DNA of 64,000 bases from positions 1-64,000 of the forward strand of contig JAKVJW010000015.1 of assembly GCA_022486815.1 (NCBI GenBank), read 5' to 3'. Positions 6,251-15,851 of this stretch are shown here, piece by piece. The position numbers and the translations under genes were made by a program. Every line of letters begins with the position of its first letter. The stretch's first letter is position 1. Origin of the DNA: Prevotella sp. (GTDB lineage: Bacteria; Bacteroidota; Bacteroidia; Bacteroidales; Bacteroidaceae). A model generated the notes under the pieces. That model was not told where the DNA came from and searched no databases. It worked only from the letters and a program-made list of their open reading frames with translations.

Positions 6251-7523
6251 TATCCAGAACCTTGTCATCCGTGGTACACATAGCATTCTTACCTATACTG
6301 GTCAGATTGCGTATACTCTGATCCACATCATCATCAATAATTCCTTCAGCGGAAGTAACATATTGATTTTCCATGGAAAGCATAGCAGACCACAAGGCCA
6401 TACTGACACCTGAACAGATCTTCAATGAGCAACTGGGTTTGGCACCGTCACAGATCATTCCTGTAAGTGTGGCAATCATGTTCTTCACAGAATGGCAGAT
6501 ATGACTGTAGTCACCTCCCATCAGATAAGTAATACCACAACTGCTGCCGATACTGGCAACCACACAACCACAAAGAGCAGACAGGGTTCCTAGACTCTGT
6601 TTGATATAAATAGCCGTCAGATGACTGAGCGTCAAAGCCCGGATCAGTTCCTCATCCGTATTTTCATTTTCCAGAGCATAGACCACGACAGGATTCGTGG
6701 CACAGATTCCCTGGTTACCCGAACCGGAATTACTCATGACCGGAATCATTGCTCCACCCATACGGGCATCACACGCTGAAGCCGTCTTGGAAATGATATG
6801 GGAAAAGATAGAATTTCCAAAAATACCATGACTAAGCGGGCGGTCCATGGTCTTGCCCAGGCAATGACCATAGTTACCCTTCAGCGATTCAGCCGCTGCA
6901 CGCATATTATAGTCTTTGGTTTTCCGGATAAACTCAAGTTCATCTAATGGAGAGAACATCGCATAGTCATAAACTCTCCTCAGAGTGAGTTGGATATCGT
7001 TCTCCTCTGTTTCCCCATCTACAGTTTTACGCTTGTCATACAGCACCTTGTCATTTATCCTCTCATAGACAAAATGAGTGTGACTGCCGGCAATGATTGA
7101 AACAGAACATTTCTGACCAGCCTGACAGATAACCTCGACATAAAGTTTGTCTACATCACCCTCTTTCAACTGAATCGTAATCGGATCATTCTTCAGATAA
7201 TCCTTCCCCTCCTGAAGAGTTTCAGGAGTCAGATCCTTGATTACCTCCAACTGGTATTCAGACTTTCCAATCAGTGCACCAAGAGCAATAGCAATCGGCA
7301 GTCCCACCATACCTGTACCGGGAATGCCGACTCCCATTGCATTTTTCAGTATATTTTTGCTCAATAAAGCCGTGATCTTCTCCGGCATACAACCCAGATT
7401 CTCTTTTGCACGTGCCGTACAAAGAGCCACAGCCATGGGTTCCGTACAACCTACTGCCGGAACCACCTGCTGCTGGATCAATTTCCGGATCTGATCCCTG
7501 GCTTCCTTATCCAATTCTGCCAT
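6225..7523 (-). CDS. cyuA: L-cysteine desulfidase (UPF0597 / CyuA family)
   Basis: A 432-residue cytosolic enzyme of the family that breaks L-cysteine into pyruvate, ammonia and sulfide with an oxygen-sensitive iron-sulfur cluster. Family hallmarks: QQVVPAVGCTEPMAVAL (Cys26), GMVGLPIAIALGA, SNSGSGNQG (265-271), and late cysteines (318, 320, 358, 365). Cys26, one of 318/320 and Cys358 are candidate cluster ligands. The start is the ATG at 7523, overlapping the dsbD stop as TGATG, so translation is coupled; a GTG two residues earlier is less likely. It is the last gene of the seven-gene operon, and its 3' end overlaps the convergent HTH/GIY-YIG gene. Cysteine is the better-known substrate; a serine-type substrate cannot be excluded. 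Confidence 0.85.
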   Translation of the reverse strand: MAELDKEARDQIRKLIQQQVVPAVGCTEPMAVALCTARAKENLGCMPEKITALLSKNILKNAMGVGIPGTGMVGLPIAIALGALIGKSEYQLEVIKDLTPETLQEGKDYLKNDPITIQLKEGDVDKLYVEVICQAGQKCSVSIIAGSHTHFVYERINDKVLYDKRKTVDGETEENDIQLTLRRVYDYAMFSPLDELEFIRKTKDYNMRAAAESLKGNYGHCLGKTMDRPLSHGIFGNSIFSHIISKTASACDARMGGAMIPVMSNSGSGNQGICATNPVVVYALENENTDEELIRALTLSHLTAIYIKQSLGTLSALCGCVVASIGSSCGITYLMGGDYSHICHSVKNMIATLTGMICDGAKPSCSLKICSGVSMALWSAMLSMENQYVTSAEGIIDDDVDQSIRNLTSIGKNAMCTTDDKVLDIMTHKNHC

Positions 7524-9628
7524 CACTTAGTTTCCTTACCATAATTAGTCAGTCCCTTGTTTAAAAAGTCGAGGTAAGCACTGACATCTTCCTTGTAACT
7601 GAAAGATCTGTTGAGTGGCTGACCGAGGTTATTGACCGGCACATAGAAAGGCTGAGTATTGGAACCGAACTTATGAGCCTGTAGATAACTCCACTTATCA
7701 CCTATTGTACGTAACGTACGCGTATGTCCATGATCCGTCACTTCCATCGGTTTCGGCAGCGGAGTCTTATCATCTACAAAAAGAGAAATCAAAACATAAT
7801 CCTTATTCAGTTTTTCAGCAACCGTAGGATCTGTCCAGACAGCAGCCTCCATCTTCCGGCAGTTGACACAGCCAAAACCGGTAAAGTCTACCAATGCAGG
7901 TTTGCCTTGAGCCTTAGCAGCAGCCATACCCTCTTCATAGTCCGTATACTGCGCCTTCACCTCTTTATCATTAAGATTAAAATCCTGTGTATTCATCGGA
8001 GGTGCAAAAGCACTGACGGCTTTACAAGGAGCACCCCATAATCCGGGAATCATATAGATAGCGAAAGCAATAGAGCAAAGACCAAGCATTACCGAAGCTA
8101 CAGGCATCGGCTTAGGAGGCATCTGCTTCCCATCTGCATCATACAGAACATCCGAGCGGAATCTGAGTTTGCCAACGAGATACATGCCCATAGCGCCGAA
8201 GATGACAATCCATAAAGCGAGGAAAGTCTCACGGCTGAGGATATGCCATCCATACGCCAGATCTGCTACAGACAAGAACTTTAGAGAGAAGGCCAATTCG
8301 ATGAATCCCAGAACCACCTTAATATTGTTCATCCATGAACCGGATTTCGGAGCGGATTTCAGCCAGGACGGGAACATGGCAAAAAGGGTGAAAGGAATGG
8401 CCAAAGCCAGAGAAAATCCGAACATTCCGATAGCAGGACCGGCCCAGTTGCCTGAAGTAACCGTCTGCACGAGAAGCAATCCGATAATAGGTGCCGTACA
8501 GGAGAATGAAATCAATACCAAGGCGAAAGCCATCAAGAAGATAGAAAGTATTCCTGTAGTCTTTGCTGCTTTGGAATCTACTGCATTACCCCAACTATCC
8601 GGGAGTTTGATTTCAAACCAGCCGAAGAAAGAAAAGGCAAAAAGGAGAAGCAAAAGGAACAGGATAATATTGAAGACCGCATTCGTAGCCAGAGAGTTCA
8701 GTGTGCTCGGTCCGAAGATCGCCGTAATAATGATTCCCAAAGCCAGGAATATCACAATGATAGACAGACCATAAAGTGCTGCATCCCTGATACCCCCTTT
8801 CTTTCCACCACCTCGCTTGAGGAAGAAACTGATGGTCATCGGGATAATCGGCCAGATACAAGGCATCAACAGAGCCAACAGCCCGCCTATAAATCCCATC
8901 CAAAAGATATAAAACAAGGAATGACTGGCTACACTATCGTTACCACCAAAGGCCTGTAACTGCTGGATAACAGGTTGCCACCAGGACTGTTCTTCCTGCG
9001 GAGTAGCCTGGACGGCAGCAATAGCATTCGTTTTTGCCTTAGCAGTATCCACAGCAGGAAGAACAGCGGAATCAGCTTTCATTCCCGGCTGGAGCACAGA
9101 AGAGTTATCTCCGGTGCCGGTCGTTGCATTGTCAACTGTCGCTGTTGCTGACGCCGCTGCTCCTGCATCAAAGGAGGGAGACTTCCCTGCCTTCTTCACT
9201 TCTACCTGAGTAGGGGGCAAGCAACTCTGATCATTGCAGGCGCCATATTCGAGATACGCATCAATCTTATAATTCGGTGCCGTAAATTTCACTTTCTGTA
9301 CAAAAGTCACGCTCCCCTCAAAATAGCGGAGCTTCATACCGAACATCGGGTCCATCTTGGATATCTCATGACCGCGTGGAGTCAATTTCCCTACAGGTTT
9401 AACCCCACTCATACTATTCACATGGAAGGTGGCTGATATCGGACCATCATTACCTAAGCCTGTAGAATAAACATGCCAGCCAGCATCGATTCTACCCGTA
9501 AAGATAATCTCTGCATTCGCAGTACCATCCATCTTCACTTGAGAAGAAAATTTGATAGGGTTAACCATCTGAGCATGAGTCACAAGAACGGTCATGACCA
9601 TTATCAGGAATAAAACAGGTCTCTTCAT
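7523..9628 (-). CDS. dsbD: DsbD-type thiol:disulfide interchange protein
   Basis: A 701-residue inner-membrane protein that carries electrons from cytosolic thioredoxin to the periplasm. All three modules are present: after a signal peptide, an N-terminal DsbD-alpha domain with Cys131/Cys136 (CNDQSC); a Thr/Ala-rich linker; an eight-helix CcdA-like core (about 235-485) with Cys257 (LLMPCIWPI) and Cys377 (ISFSCTAPI); and a C-terminal thioredoxin domain with Cys587-V-N-Cys590. All six expected cysteines are conserved. Start is ATG 9628; the TTG two codons earlier is unlikely. It is 34 bp after the TlpA-like gene and coupled to cyuA, so its reductant probably serves this operon. Confidence 0.93.
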   Translation of the reverse strand: MKRPVLFLIMVMTVLVTHAQMVNPIKFSSQVKMDGTANAEIIFTGRIDAGWHVYSTGLGNDGPISATFHVNSMSGVKPVGKLTPRGHEISKMDPMFGMKLRYFEGSVTFVQKVKFTAPNYKIDAYLEYGACNDQSCLPPTQVEVKKAGKSPSFDAGAAASATATVDNATTGTGDNSSVLQPGMKADSAVLPAVDTAKAKTNAIAAVQATPQEEQSWWQPVIQQLQAFGGNDSVASHSLFYIFWMGFIGGLLALLMPCIWPIIPMTISFFLKRGGGKKGGIRDAALYGLSIIVIFLALGIIITAIFGPSTLNSLATNAVFNIILFLLLLLFAFSFFGWFEIKLPDSWGNAVDSKAAKTTGILSIFLMAFALVLISFSCTAPIIGLLLVQTVTSGNWAGPAIGMFGFSLALAIPFTLFAMFPSWLKSAPKSGSWMNNIKVVLGFIELAFSLKFLSVADLAYGWHILSRETFLALWIVIFGAMGMYLVGKLRFRSDVLYDADGKQMPPKPMPVASVMLGLCSIAFAIYMIPGLWGAPCKAVSAFAPPMNTQDFNLNDKEVKAQYTDYEEGMAAAKAQGKPALVDFTGFGCVNCRKMEAAVWTDPTVAEKLNKDYVLISLFVDDKTPLPKPMEVTDHGHTRTLRTIGDKWSYLQAHKFGSNTQPFYVPVNNLGQPLNRSFSYKEDVSAYLDFLNKGLTNYGKETK

Positions 9629-9662
9629 ATTCAATTATATCTTTTAATGATTGTCTTTTTAT

Positions 9663-10799
9663 TTATCGAAACAACTCCGCAAGTTTTGTTGCAAGAGCCT
9701 CTCCTCTGAGTTTATCACTGATTAACCGCCCCTCGTGATCTACGAGAAACATCATTGGGATAAAACGCACATTATACTTCGAACTTATACCCTGTTGGTC
9801 AAGGTATCCAGGCCAGGACATATTCTCCTCCTTCTTAGCTTTCCTCCATGCTCCAGGATCCTTGTCAATAGATATACTTATAATCTGTAATCCCTTATCT
9901 GCATAAAGAGCATACTGTTTCTTCAAATTAGGAATCTCATGCCGGCAAGGTACACACCAACTAGCCCAGAAATCAATGAGAACATATTTCTTACCTTTCA
10001 GAAAGTCACGTAATGTCTTGCCGTCACTCAACGTAAAATCCGGTACTTTCTTTCCTGTATTATCAGACGGATACAATTCTTCATGCACCATCTTGCCATA
10101 ATATGTATTCTTGGCCTTTTCCGTAAGCTTTTCATAGAGTGGCTTATCTTTATCTGTAAAATAATTCATCGTGGCTTCCATCAGGAAAGGTCCCCACCAA
10201 GAATCTCTATTAGCAGAATAAAGAGCTTCATAGGCACTATCTACGGCCATAAAGAACTGATGCTCGTCATGATTAAAATCCTGATACGCTGAAGATTTTA
10301 CAAGACGTTTCAATTCCACAGAATCCTTTGCAGCTCGAGCGACATTCAATTGATGTAAGATCGATGCATTTTTCGTATGGTATTCATTGTACTTCTGATC
10401 AAGTGTCCTCTTAACACTCAGTTTCTCGTTCATCTCGTCCGTTAACGGACTGCCTCCTATTGACACGTCATAGGTATAAACTGGTATTTTATCGGATGTA
10501 TCTTTTTTTGCTGTTCCGGAAAAGGTTATACGACTATTATCCAGAATAAACGGAATCTGTCCATAACTATTCTTTACCAGCATATAGACTCCGCGGGGAT
10601 CTGCCTGGTTGCCGCTGAAAGAGAACTTTCCGTCACGGACAACGGTTTCAGCCAAAGGTTGTCTATCCGTATGGCTGACCCTGTAGATAAGAAGTGTATC
10701 CCCATCCTGCCAACCAGTGACATGCCCTGTAATGTGATACCCCTGAGCAAAAAGAGCAGATGGGATCAGAGCTAAAGACATCAATAAAGAAATTTTCAT
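9663..10799 (-). CDS. TlpA-like thiol-disulfide oxidoreductase (DUF4369 + thioredoxin)
   Basis: A 378-residue periplasmic protein with a signal peptide (1-19). Residues 20-110 form a beta-rich DUF4369 domain (YHITGHVTGWQDGDTLLIYR), residues 120-240 a helical linker, and residues 250-378 an AhpC/TSA-TlpA thioredoxin fold with the active site WCVPC (Cys282, Cys285) and the cis-proline region VRFIPMMFL. Such proteins are reduced by DsbD partners and keep secreted thiols reduced. It lies between susD (24 bp) and dsbD (34 bp) in the same operon, which makes a TlpA-DsbD electron relay likely. The substrate is unknown. Confidence 0.88.
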   Translation of the reverse strand: MKISLLMSLALIPSALFAQGYHITGHVTGWQDGDTLLIYRVSHTDRQPLAETVVRDGKFSFSGNQADPRGVYMLVKNSYGQIPFILDNSRITFSGTAKKDTSDKIPVYTYDVSIGGSPLTDEMNEKLSVKRTLDQKYNEYHTKNASILHQLNVARAAKDSVELKRLVKSSAYQDFNHDEHQFFMAVDSAYEALYSANRDSWWGPFLMEATMNYFTDKDKPLYEKLTEKAKNTYYGKMVHEELYPSDNTGKKVPDFTLSDGKTLRDFLKGKKYVLIDFWASWCVPCRHEIPNLKKQYALYADKGLQIISISIDKDPGAWRKAKKEENMSWPGYLDQQGISSKYNVRFIPMMFLVDHEGRLISDKLRGEALATKLAELFR

Positions 10800-10823
10800 A
10801 TTATTGTTAGTATTTTTGATAAT

Positions 10824-12251
10824 TTACTGATTAACATTTTGGGCAATCTTTCCGTTACCGGAATTATCAACTGCGCCCTGCGGGAAAGGCATAGTCCACA
10901 AGTGACTGTCTGGAGAAAGTGTATAGTTGACTCCATTCTCTGTCTTTTCAAGAGTCCGGGCATAGGCAGATTCCATATTTAACCGGCGGGCATCACAAAA
11001 TGGTACAATCGTAAGGATCAAAGCATTTGCTTTAACATCCCGAATCTGGCGTATGGCCTCCTCAGCTGAAGAAGCCTTCAGATCCTTAAAATAACCATCC
11101 AGGACACGAGCCTTTCGAACCTTATTAAGCACAGCCATCGCCTCATTGACTTTACCAAGGCGTGCGAGACATTCAGCTTCAATCAGATAGACCTCTGTAG
11201 TAGTCATTCCGCCGCGATTGTAATAACCTGCCGTCATTGCCGTGTAATAAGTTTCACTACCTACAGTCCGTTTTTTCCACCGACTAAGGAATTCTGCATC
11301 CCCAGGTTCGAAACGTGCGGCGCGGTCTACCCCCAAATTTAAATCATTTCCCTGATTAGAACTGCTCCCATGACAGAAATTATAATTCTCACAGAATGTA
11401 AAGTCCATTGGAGAAGTAATTTTCTGATAAGATCCCTCTTTGGCAAGAACACCCTGATTCTTGGAGTAAAAAGCTTTCCAGTCAAAAAGAGAATCATTAT
11501 AGGCAAGAGCAGCCTGAGCATATTTCAAAGCCTTCTCATAATCACTCATCTGTAGATAGACACGAGCTGCAAATGCATTGCCCGTAGCCTTGTCGGCATA
11601 GAGAATATTTGAGGACTTCTCCGGAAGATCCGGCAAAGCAGCATTTATGTCCGCCAAGATAAAATCATAGATACCCTGAACACTCGGTTGTGTATAGGAT
11701 GCTCCTACTTCCGCGCTCGTAATCAGAGGAACACCTCCATCCGAAGAAGCAGTAGAAACATTATAAGTATGACTATAATAGTTGACCAGGGTAAAATATT
11801 TCATAGCTCTCAATATCCGAGCCTGGGCAATGGCAACAGCACGTTCCGCATCCGTACAATTAGTGGCAGAAGGAGCATTCTCCAAAATCAGATTTGCTGT
11901 AGAAATAGCACCATAACCGTTGTAATAAGTGGTCTCGTCACTCTTATTGAGTTTAATCCGATCTGCATTTTCATCCCAAAGATAGTTTGCTTTCCATAAT
12001 GGATAATAACTTAGAGAAGAAGGAGAAATATAGCGGTCATTCATCAAGATAAGGGCTTGCGAAATGTCTTCGCGCTGATTCTGATACTGATTAGCTATCA
12101 TTTCCGTGAAATCCTCAAGCGCTGTGGGGATTTTCTCTCCTTTCGGCACATTATCAAGATAGCCACTGCAAGATGACCAAAAAGGCAAGACAGCTATGAA
12201 AAACAAGGGAAAGAATTTACACAATTTCCTTTTAACTGTATTCGTATTCAT
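10824..12251 (-). CDS. SusD/RagB-like outer-membrane lipoprotein
   Basis: A 475-residue surface lipoprotein that acts as the lid and ligand-capture subunit of a SusC-type transporter. A signal peptide ends in the lipobox PFWSSC (Cys28). The mature part has the SusD fold signs: YLDNVPKGEKIP near the N-terminus, tetratricopeptide-like helices (ARILRAMKYFTLVNYYSHTY, AFAARVYLQMSDYEKALKYA, YLIEAECLARLGKVNEAMAVLNKVRKAR) and a C-terminal family region. It is shorter than many glycan SusDs, like those for peptides or small molecules. It follows susC by 35 bp. The ligand cannot be read from sequence. Confidence 0.9.
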   Translation of the reverse strand: MNTNTVKRKLCKFFPLFFIAVLPFWSSCSGYLDNVPKGEKIPTALEDFTEMIANQYQNQREDISQALILMNDRYISPSSLSYYPLWKANYLWDENADRIKLNKSDETTYYNGYGAISTANLILENAPSATNCTDAERAVAIAQARILRAMKYFTLVNYYSHTYNVSTASSDGGVPLITSAEVGASYTQPSVQGIYDFILADINAALPDLPEKSSNILYADKATGNAFAARVYLQMSDYEKALKYAQAALAYNDSLFDWKAFYSKNQGVLAKEGSYQKITSPMDFTFCENYNFCHGSSSNQGNDLNLGVDRAARFEPGDAEFLSRWKKRTVGSETYYTAMTAGYYNRGGMTTTEVYLIEAECLARLGKVNEAMAVLNKVRKARVLDGYFKDLKASSAEEAIRQIRDVKANALILTIVPFCDARRLNMESAYARTLEKTENGVNYTLSPDSHLWTMPFPQGAVDNSGNGKIAQNVNQ

Positions 12252-12286
12252 AAATAATTCCTTTTTTAATGTAAAAATCCCAACTC

Positions 12287-15200
12287 TTAGAAATCCAAAT
12301 ACAATCCCAGCACATAATTAGGAGCATTATATCCTCCCAAGAGGTATTTTGCACTTTTACTATGGGCAAAAGTAAACACATTTTCCATATTCATCTGAAA
12401 GCGGGCATTGCTCAGATGGACATGTGAGATCCATTGCCTCGGCAAAGCATAAGAAAGAGAGACATTTGCCAAACGCAGATTAGAAGCATCAATGACGTTG
12501 ATATCAGAATAAGAATAAATAGTATAACTCGCATCACTGAACAAAGGACTTTCTCCAAAGACAGCACGTGGAATATCAGTATTATGTTCATCTCCGCTTG
12601 TTCTCCAACGGTGAATGATATTTTTATTCACAGGACCAATATTAGCCATATAACTGTACATGGTACTGTTATAACTATTGTTCAGCATGGCAAGATCAGT
12701 ATTGCGCATCTTATACCCTCCTTTATAAACCCAAAGGCAGGAAAAATCAAAATCGCGATAGTGGAAATCAAGATTTACAGATGCCAGTCTGGAAGGCTCT
12801 GTGCTCCCCACATACTTGATAGCTCCAAGAGAAGAAGGATTCTGTGTCGTCGGTTTGCCATCATCACCATAAACCTGTGGGAGTCCGTCGGCACTCAGCC
12901 CTGCCCACTTATAAGCATAAATGGATGTATAGGGATTGCCGATAACCGGATAAGACTGCGGATAGTCAAGTTGAAGATAATAAACCGGTGCCGTAACATT
13001 TACGTAAACGACTTTATTCTTATTATAACTGAAATTTGTCGAGACATTAAACCCAAAATCCCGTGTATTGATGATCTGACCATTCAAGGAAAGTTCTATT
13101 CCCTGATTACGCATCTTGCCATTGTTGATCATGTAAGTATTATATCCGAAGCCTTCTGTAGGAACACCCATCGTATTGGCCAACAGGTCAACACCCATCT
13201 TGTTATAATATTCAATACTACCACTCAACCGATTATGCAATACGGCAAAGTCAAATGCAATATTCGTAGTAGTCGTCTTCTCCCAACGAAGATTAGGATT
13301 AGGACGTGAAGTTACACTTCCATACGTTCCACCTACATTAGTGTTCTTAAAATAACTCGCGGTCATATAAGGTGCTGCATTCTTAGCTACATTTCCGGCA
13401 ATACCATAACTAAGACGGAATTTCAGACGGTCAATCCAACTAACATGGAACCATTTTTCCCGGTTGATATTCCAAGCTGCTCCCAGACTCCAGATCGGAT
13501 TTTTCTGATATTTGGAATTCGTCCCCCAAAGGTTACTGCGATCCCAACGGATACTGGCCGTTGCCATATAACGGTCATCATAGGTATAAGCAGCATTGGC
13601 ATAGACGGAAATATAACGATTGTCAATATAACGGAGATAGGCAAAATCATTCGAGGAGAGACCATAACCTCCGAGAAGCCCATAAGTAGAATTGAGTACT
13701 CCCTGATTTACCAATGCATAGGTGAGCATCTGTGGATCATAATCATATAGGGTAGAATTATCATAGTCAAGTACATTTTTCCTGACCTCATGTCCCAGAA
13801 GAGCTACAATATTATGTATCCCCCCGAATGTCCGGTCAAAATTCAGTTGTTGCCGGAAAGTATAAGCCTTGGAAGTCTGATTAGAACGGTAATAGATTTC
13901 ACCATAAGGGACATTGAATATCGTAGAAGTCCCGTTACTCGTAGCATATTTGTCAACAAACTGGCGTACATAATAAGACTCCTTGTCATAAAGTTGTTTG
14001 GTCTTGTCATAACTATATTCATACTGGAACATCACATTATATTTAAGCCATGAGAAGATATTGGCATTCAGTTTGCCATAGATCCGATTTGTGAAACTAT
14101 CCAGATTCCTGATATTACGACTGATCTCATCGAGTGGGGTAATATCCAGATTATAAAGACCATTATTTTTGATAATCGACAAATTAGAATTACTCAGGCG
14201 AGAATCCTGAGTATAAGTATAATTAGTTCCATCACTATTTTTCAAACGGTCATACGGTTCATAGGAATAATAATTCTCTGAAAGTGGGTCGAAAGTCTGA
14301 GTCTTTTGCTTATTGAAATAACTATAGTCTCCTACTTCAACAGTCAGCCATCGATTCAAATCAAGAATATCTTTCAGATCGACACCCCATGCATTATTAC
14401 TGGAATAACGGTCGTTGAGCCGATTATTACGATATGAAACAGAAGCCGTAAAGTTATTGTGTTCACTTCCTCTGCCAACAGTAAGATAATACTGTTGATA
14501 AAAAGCGTCCCTTTTCGCATATTTAGAGACATCCTTATAATACTGATAGCCTCTGGAAGCAAGACTGTTCAGATTATCCTCCATTGTACTCTGAGGAAGA
14601 TTTCCGGCGTAGTAATTCAGGATATTTGTAATACCCTGTGAAGTATACACCTTATTATCCAGCAAAGACTGCGCATAAGAAGCCGCCTGACCTCCCTGAA
14701 GATTAGGATTTTCTTGTGCCCATTCTTTTTCCAGATCAATCATATCCGAAGCATTCGTCAAGCGTTTGTCATAGAAAGAATAGGGATGCCATGTAAGAGA
14801 ACTACTGAAAGATACACTCGTACGCTTCTTCTCCGCTTTTTTGGTTACGATGACCACAACGCCATTAGCTGCGCGTGCACCATAGATACTGGCAGCAGCA
14901 GCATCCTTCAGAACTGTAATGCTCTTAATATCCTCAATATTGAGTTGCGGAAGTTTCTCCTCTAAAGAGCCATACTGATTATAGCGGGTATTTTCCACAG
15001 GAAAGCCGTCTATGACATAAAGCGGGCTTGCATCACCATTCATAGTCGTAGTACCACGAATAAGACTGGAAGAAGTATTAAATCCCGGGACTTCACCCTC
15101 CAGCAATTGGGAAAGATTATCATAACGCTTGGTCTTCAGTTCATCAGCAGTCACCTTAGAGAAACTACCCGTTACACGTTCTTTAGAGATTGTCTGATAT

Positions 15201-15814
15201 CCCGTCACGACGACTTCATTCAATGTATTGTCAGAAAACATCCGGACATTCTTTTGTATAGGGGAAGTCCCCTTGGCCAGAACGATCTTTGAAGATTTCA
15301 TACCAATAAAGCTATAGACAACGCTACAGGCATGTACCGGTAGTTTTAAGGAATAATGTCCCTTGTCATCAGTAACCGCCTGGATATTCGCACCTTCAAC
15401 ACGAACGGAAACTCCGGGAAGGATTTCTCCTTTCTCGTCTGTCAGCAAGCCTGACAAACTCCGATTTTGCACTTCCCGCTCATATCGTGTGACCGTAACA
15501 AGAGTTCCGTTGATCACATATTTGCAGTTTAATGAAGCCATGACCATGTCTAAGACTTCAAGTGCCGGTTTCTTATTAACCTTGACAATTACAGGAGGCA
15601 AACTCTTGACAAGATCCGCAGAACAGATAAAGTTTAATCCGGTTTGCTTTTCCATGACATAGAAAAACGCTTTGACGCTCGCCCCCTTCAAATCCATAGT
15701 AACCTTCTTTTCGCCTATAGATTGGGCATTAGCTACAGACAGGCACGACCAGGATAATAACAATGATAATAAAATCAAAGTCCAACTCCGTCTCGTTAAA
15801 AGTTCTTTTTTCAT
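12287..15814 (-). CDS. SusC/RagA-type TonB-dependent transporter with STN domain
   Basis: A 1175-residue outer-membrane transporter. Domains in order: signal peptide (to about 30); an STN domain (about 38-112, VTMDLKGASVKAFFYVMEKQ), used to talk to a FecR protein in the periplasm; a carboxypeptidase-like domain (about 117-195, GLLTDEKGEILPGVSVRVEG); a plug (NEVVVTGYQT, then VLKDAAAASIYGARAANGVV, the classic SusC signature); and a long barrel ending in aromatic YVLGLYLDF. The STN domain and upstream FecR/sigma pair show that it is self-inducing through surface signalling. Together with the following SusD it forms one import machine. The neighbouring thiol enzymes suggest a sulfur-bearing or peptide ligand, which is an inference. 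Confidence 0.93.
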   Translation of the reverse strand: MKKELLTRRSWTLILLSLLLSWSCLSVANAQSIGEKKVTMDLKGASVKAFFYVMEKQTGLNFICSADLVKSLPPVIVKVNKKPALEVLDMVMASLNCKYVINGTLVTVTRYEREVQNRSLSGLLTDEKGEILPGVSVRVEGANIQAVTDDKGHYSLKLPVHACSVVYSFIGMKSSKIVLAKGTSPIQKNVRMFSDNTLNEVVVTGYQTISKERVTGSFSKVTADELKTKRYDNLSQLLEGEVPGFNTSSSLIRGTTTMNGDASPLYVIDGFPVENTRYNQYGSLEEKLPQLNIEDIKSITVLKDAAAASIYGARAANGVVVIVTKKAEKKRTSVSFSSSLTWHPYSFYDKRLTNASDMIDLEKEWAQENPNLQGGQAASYAQSLLDNKVYTSQGITNILNYYAGNLPQSTMEDNLNSLASRGYQYYKDVSKYAKRDAFYQQYYLTVGRGSEHNNFTASVSYRNNRLNDRYSSNNAWGVDLKDILDLNRWLTVEVGDYSYFNKQKTQTFDPLSENYYSYEPYDRLKNSDGTNYTYTQDSRLSNSNLSIIKNNGLYNLDITPLDEISRNIRNLDSFTNRIYGKLNANIFSWLKYNVMFQYEYSYDKTKQLYDKESYYVRQFVDKYATSNGTSTIFNVPYGEIYYRSNQTSKAYTFRQQLNFDRTFGGIHNIVALLGHEVRKNVLDYDNSTLYDYDPQMLTYALVNQGVLNSTYGLLGGYGLSSNDFAYLRYIDNRYISVYANAAYTYDDRYMATASIRWDRSNLWGTNSKYQKNPIWSLGAAWNINREKWFHVSWIDRLKFRLSYGIAGNVAKNAAPYMTASYFKNTNVGGTYGSVTSRPNPNLRWEKTTTTNIAFDFAVLHNRLSGSIEYYNKMGVDLLANTMGVPTEGFGYNTYMINNGKMRNQGIELSLNGQIINTRDFGFNVSTNFSYNKNKVVYVNVTAPVYYLQLDYPQSYPVIGNPYTSIYAYKWAGLSADGLPQVYGDDGKPTTQNPSSLGAIKYVGSTEPSRLASVNLDFHYRDFDFSCLWVYKGGYKMRNTDLAMLNNSYNSTMYSYMANIGPVNKNIIHRWRTSGDEHNTDIPRAVFGESPLFSDASYTIYSYSDINVIDASNLRLANVSLSYALPRQWISHVHLSNARFQMNMENVFTFAHSKSAKYLLGGYNAPNYVLGLYLDF

Positions 15815-15851
15815 AAATCTCCTCTCTTAATCAATTTTCTTTGTTTTTGCT

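Noticed and set aside
8169-8774. 201-codon plus-strand frame within dsbD
   Set aside because: Antisense shadow of the membrane core; the dsbD frame has all six conserved cysteines.
12434-13309. 291-codon plus-strand frame within susC
   Set aside because: It is antisense to the SusC barrel, lacks a domain and has an Ile/Arg-rich composition typical of shadows.
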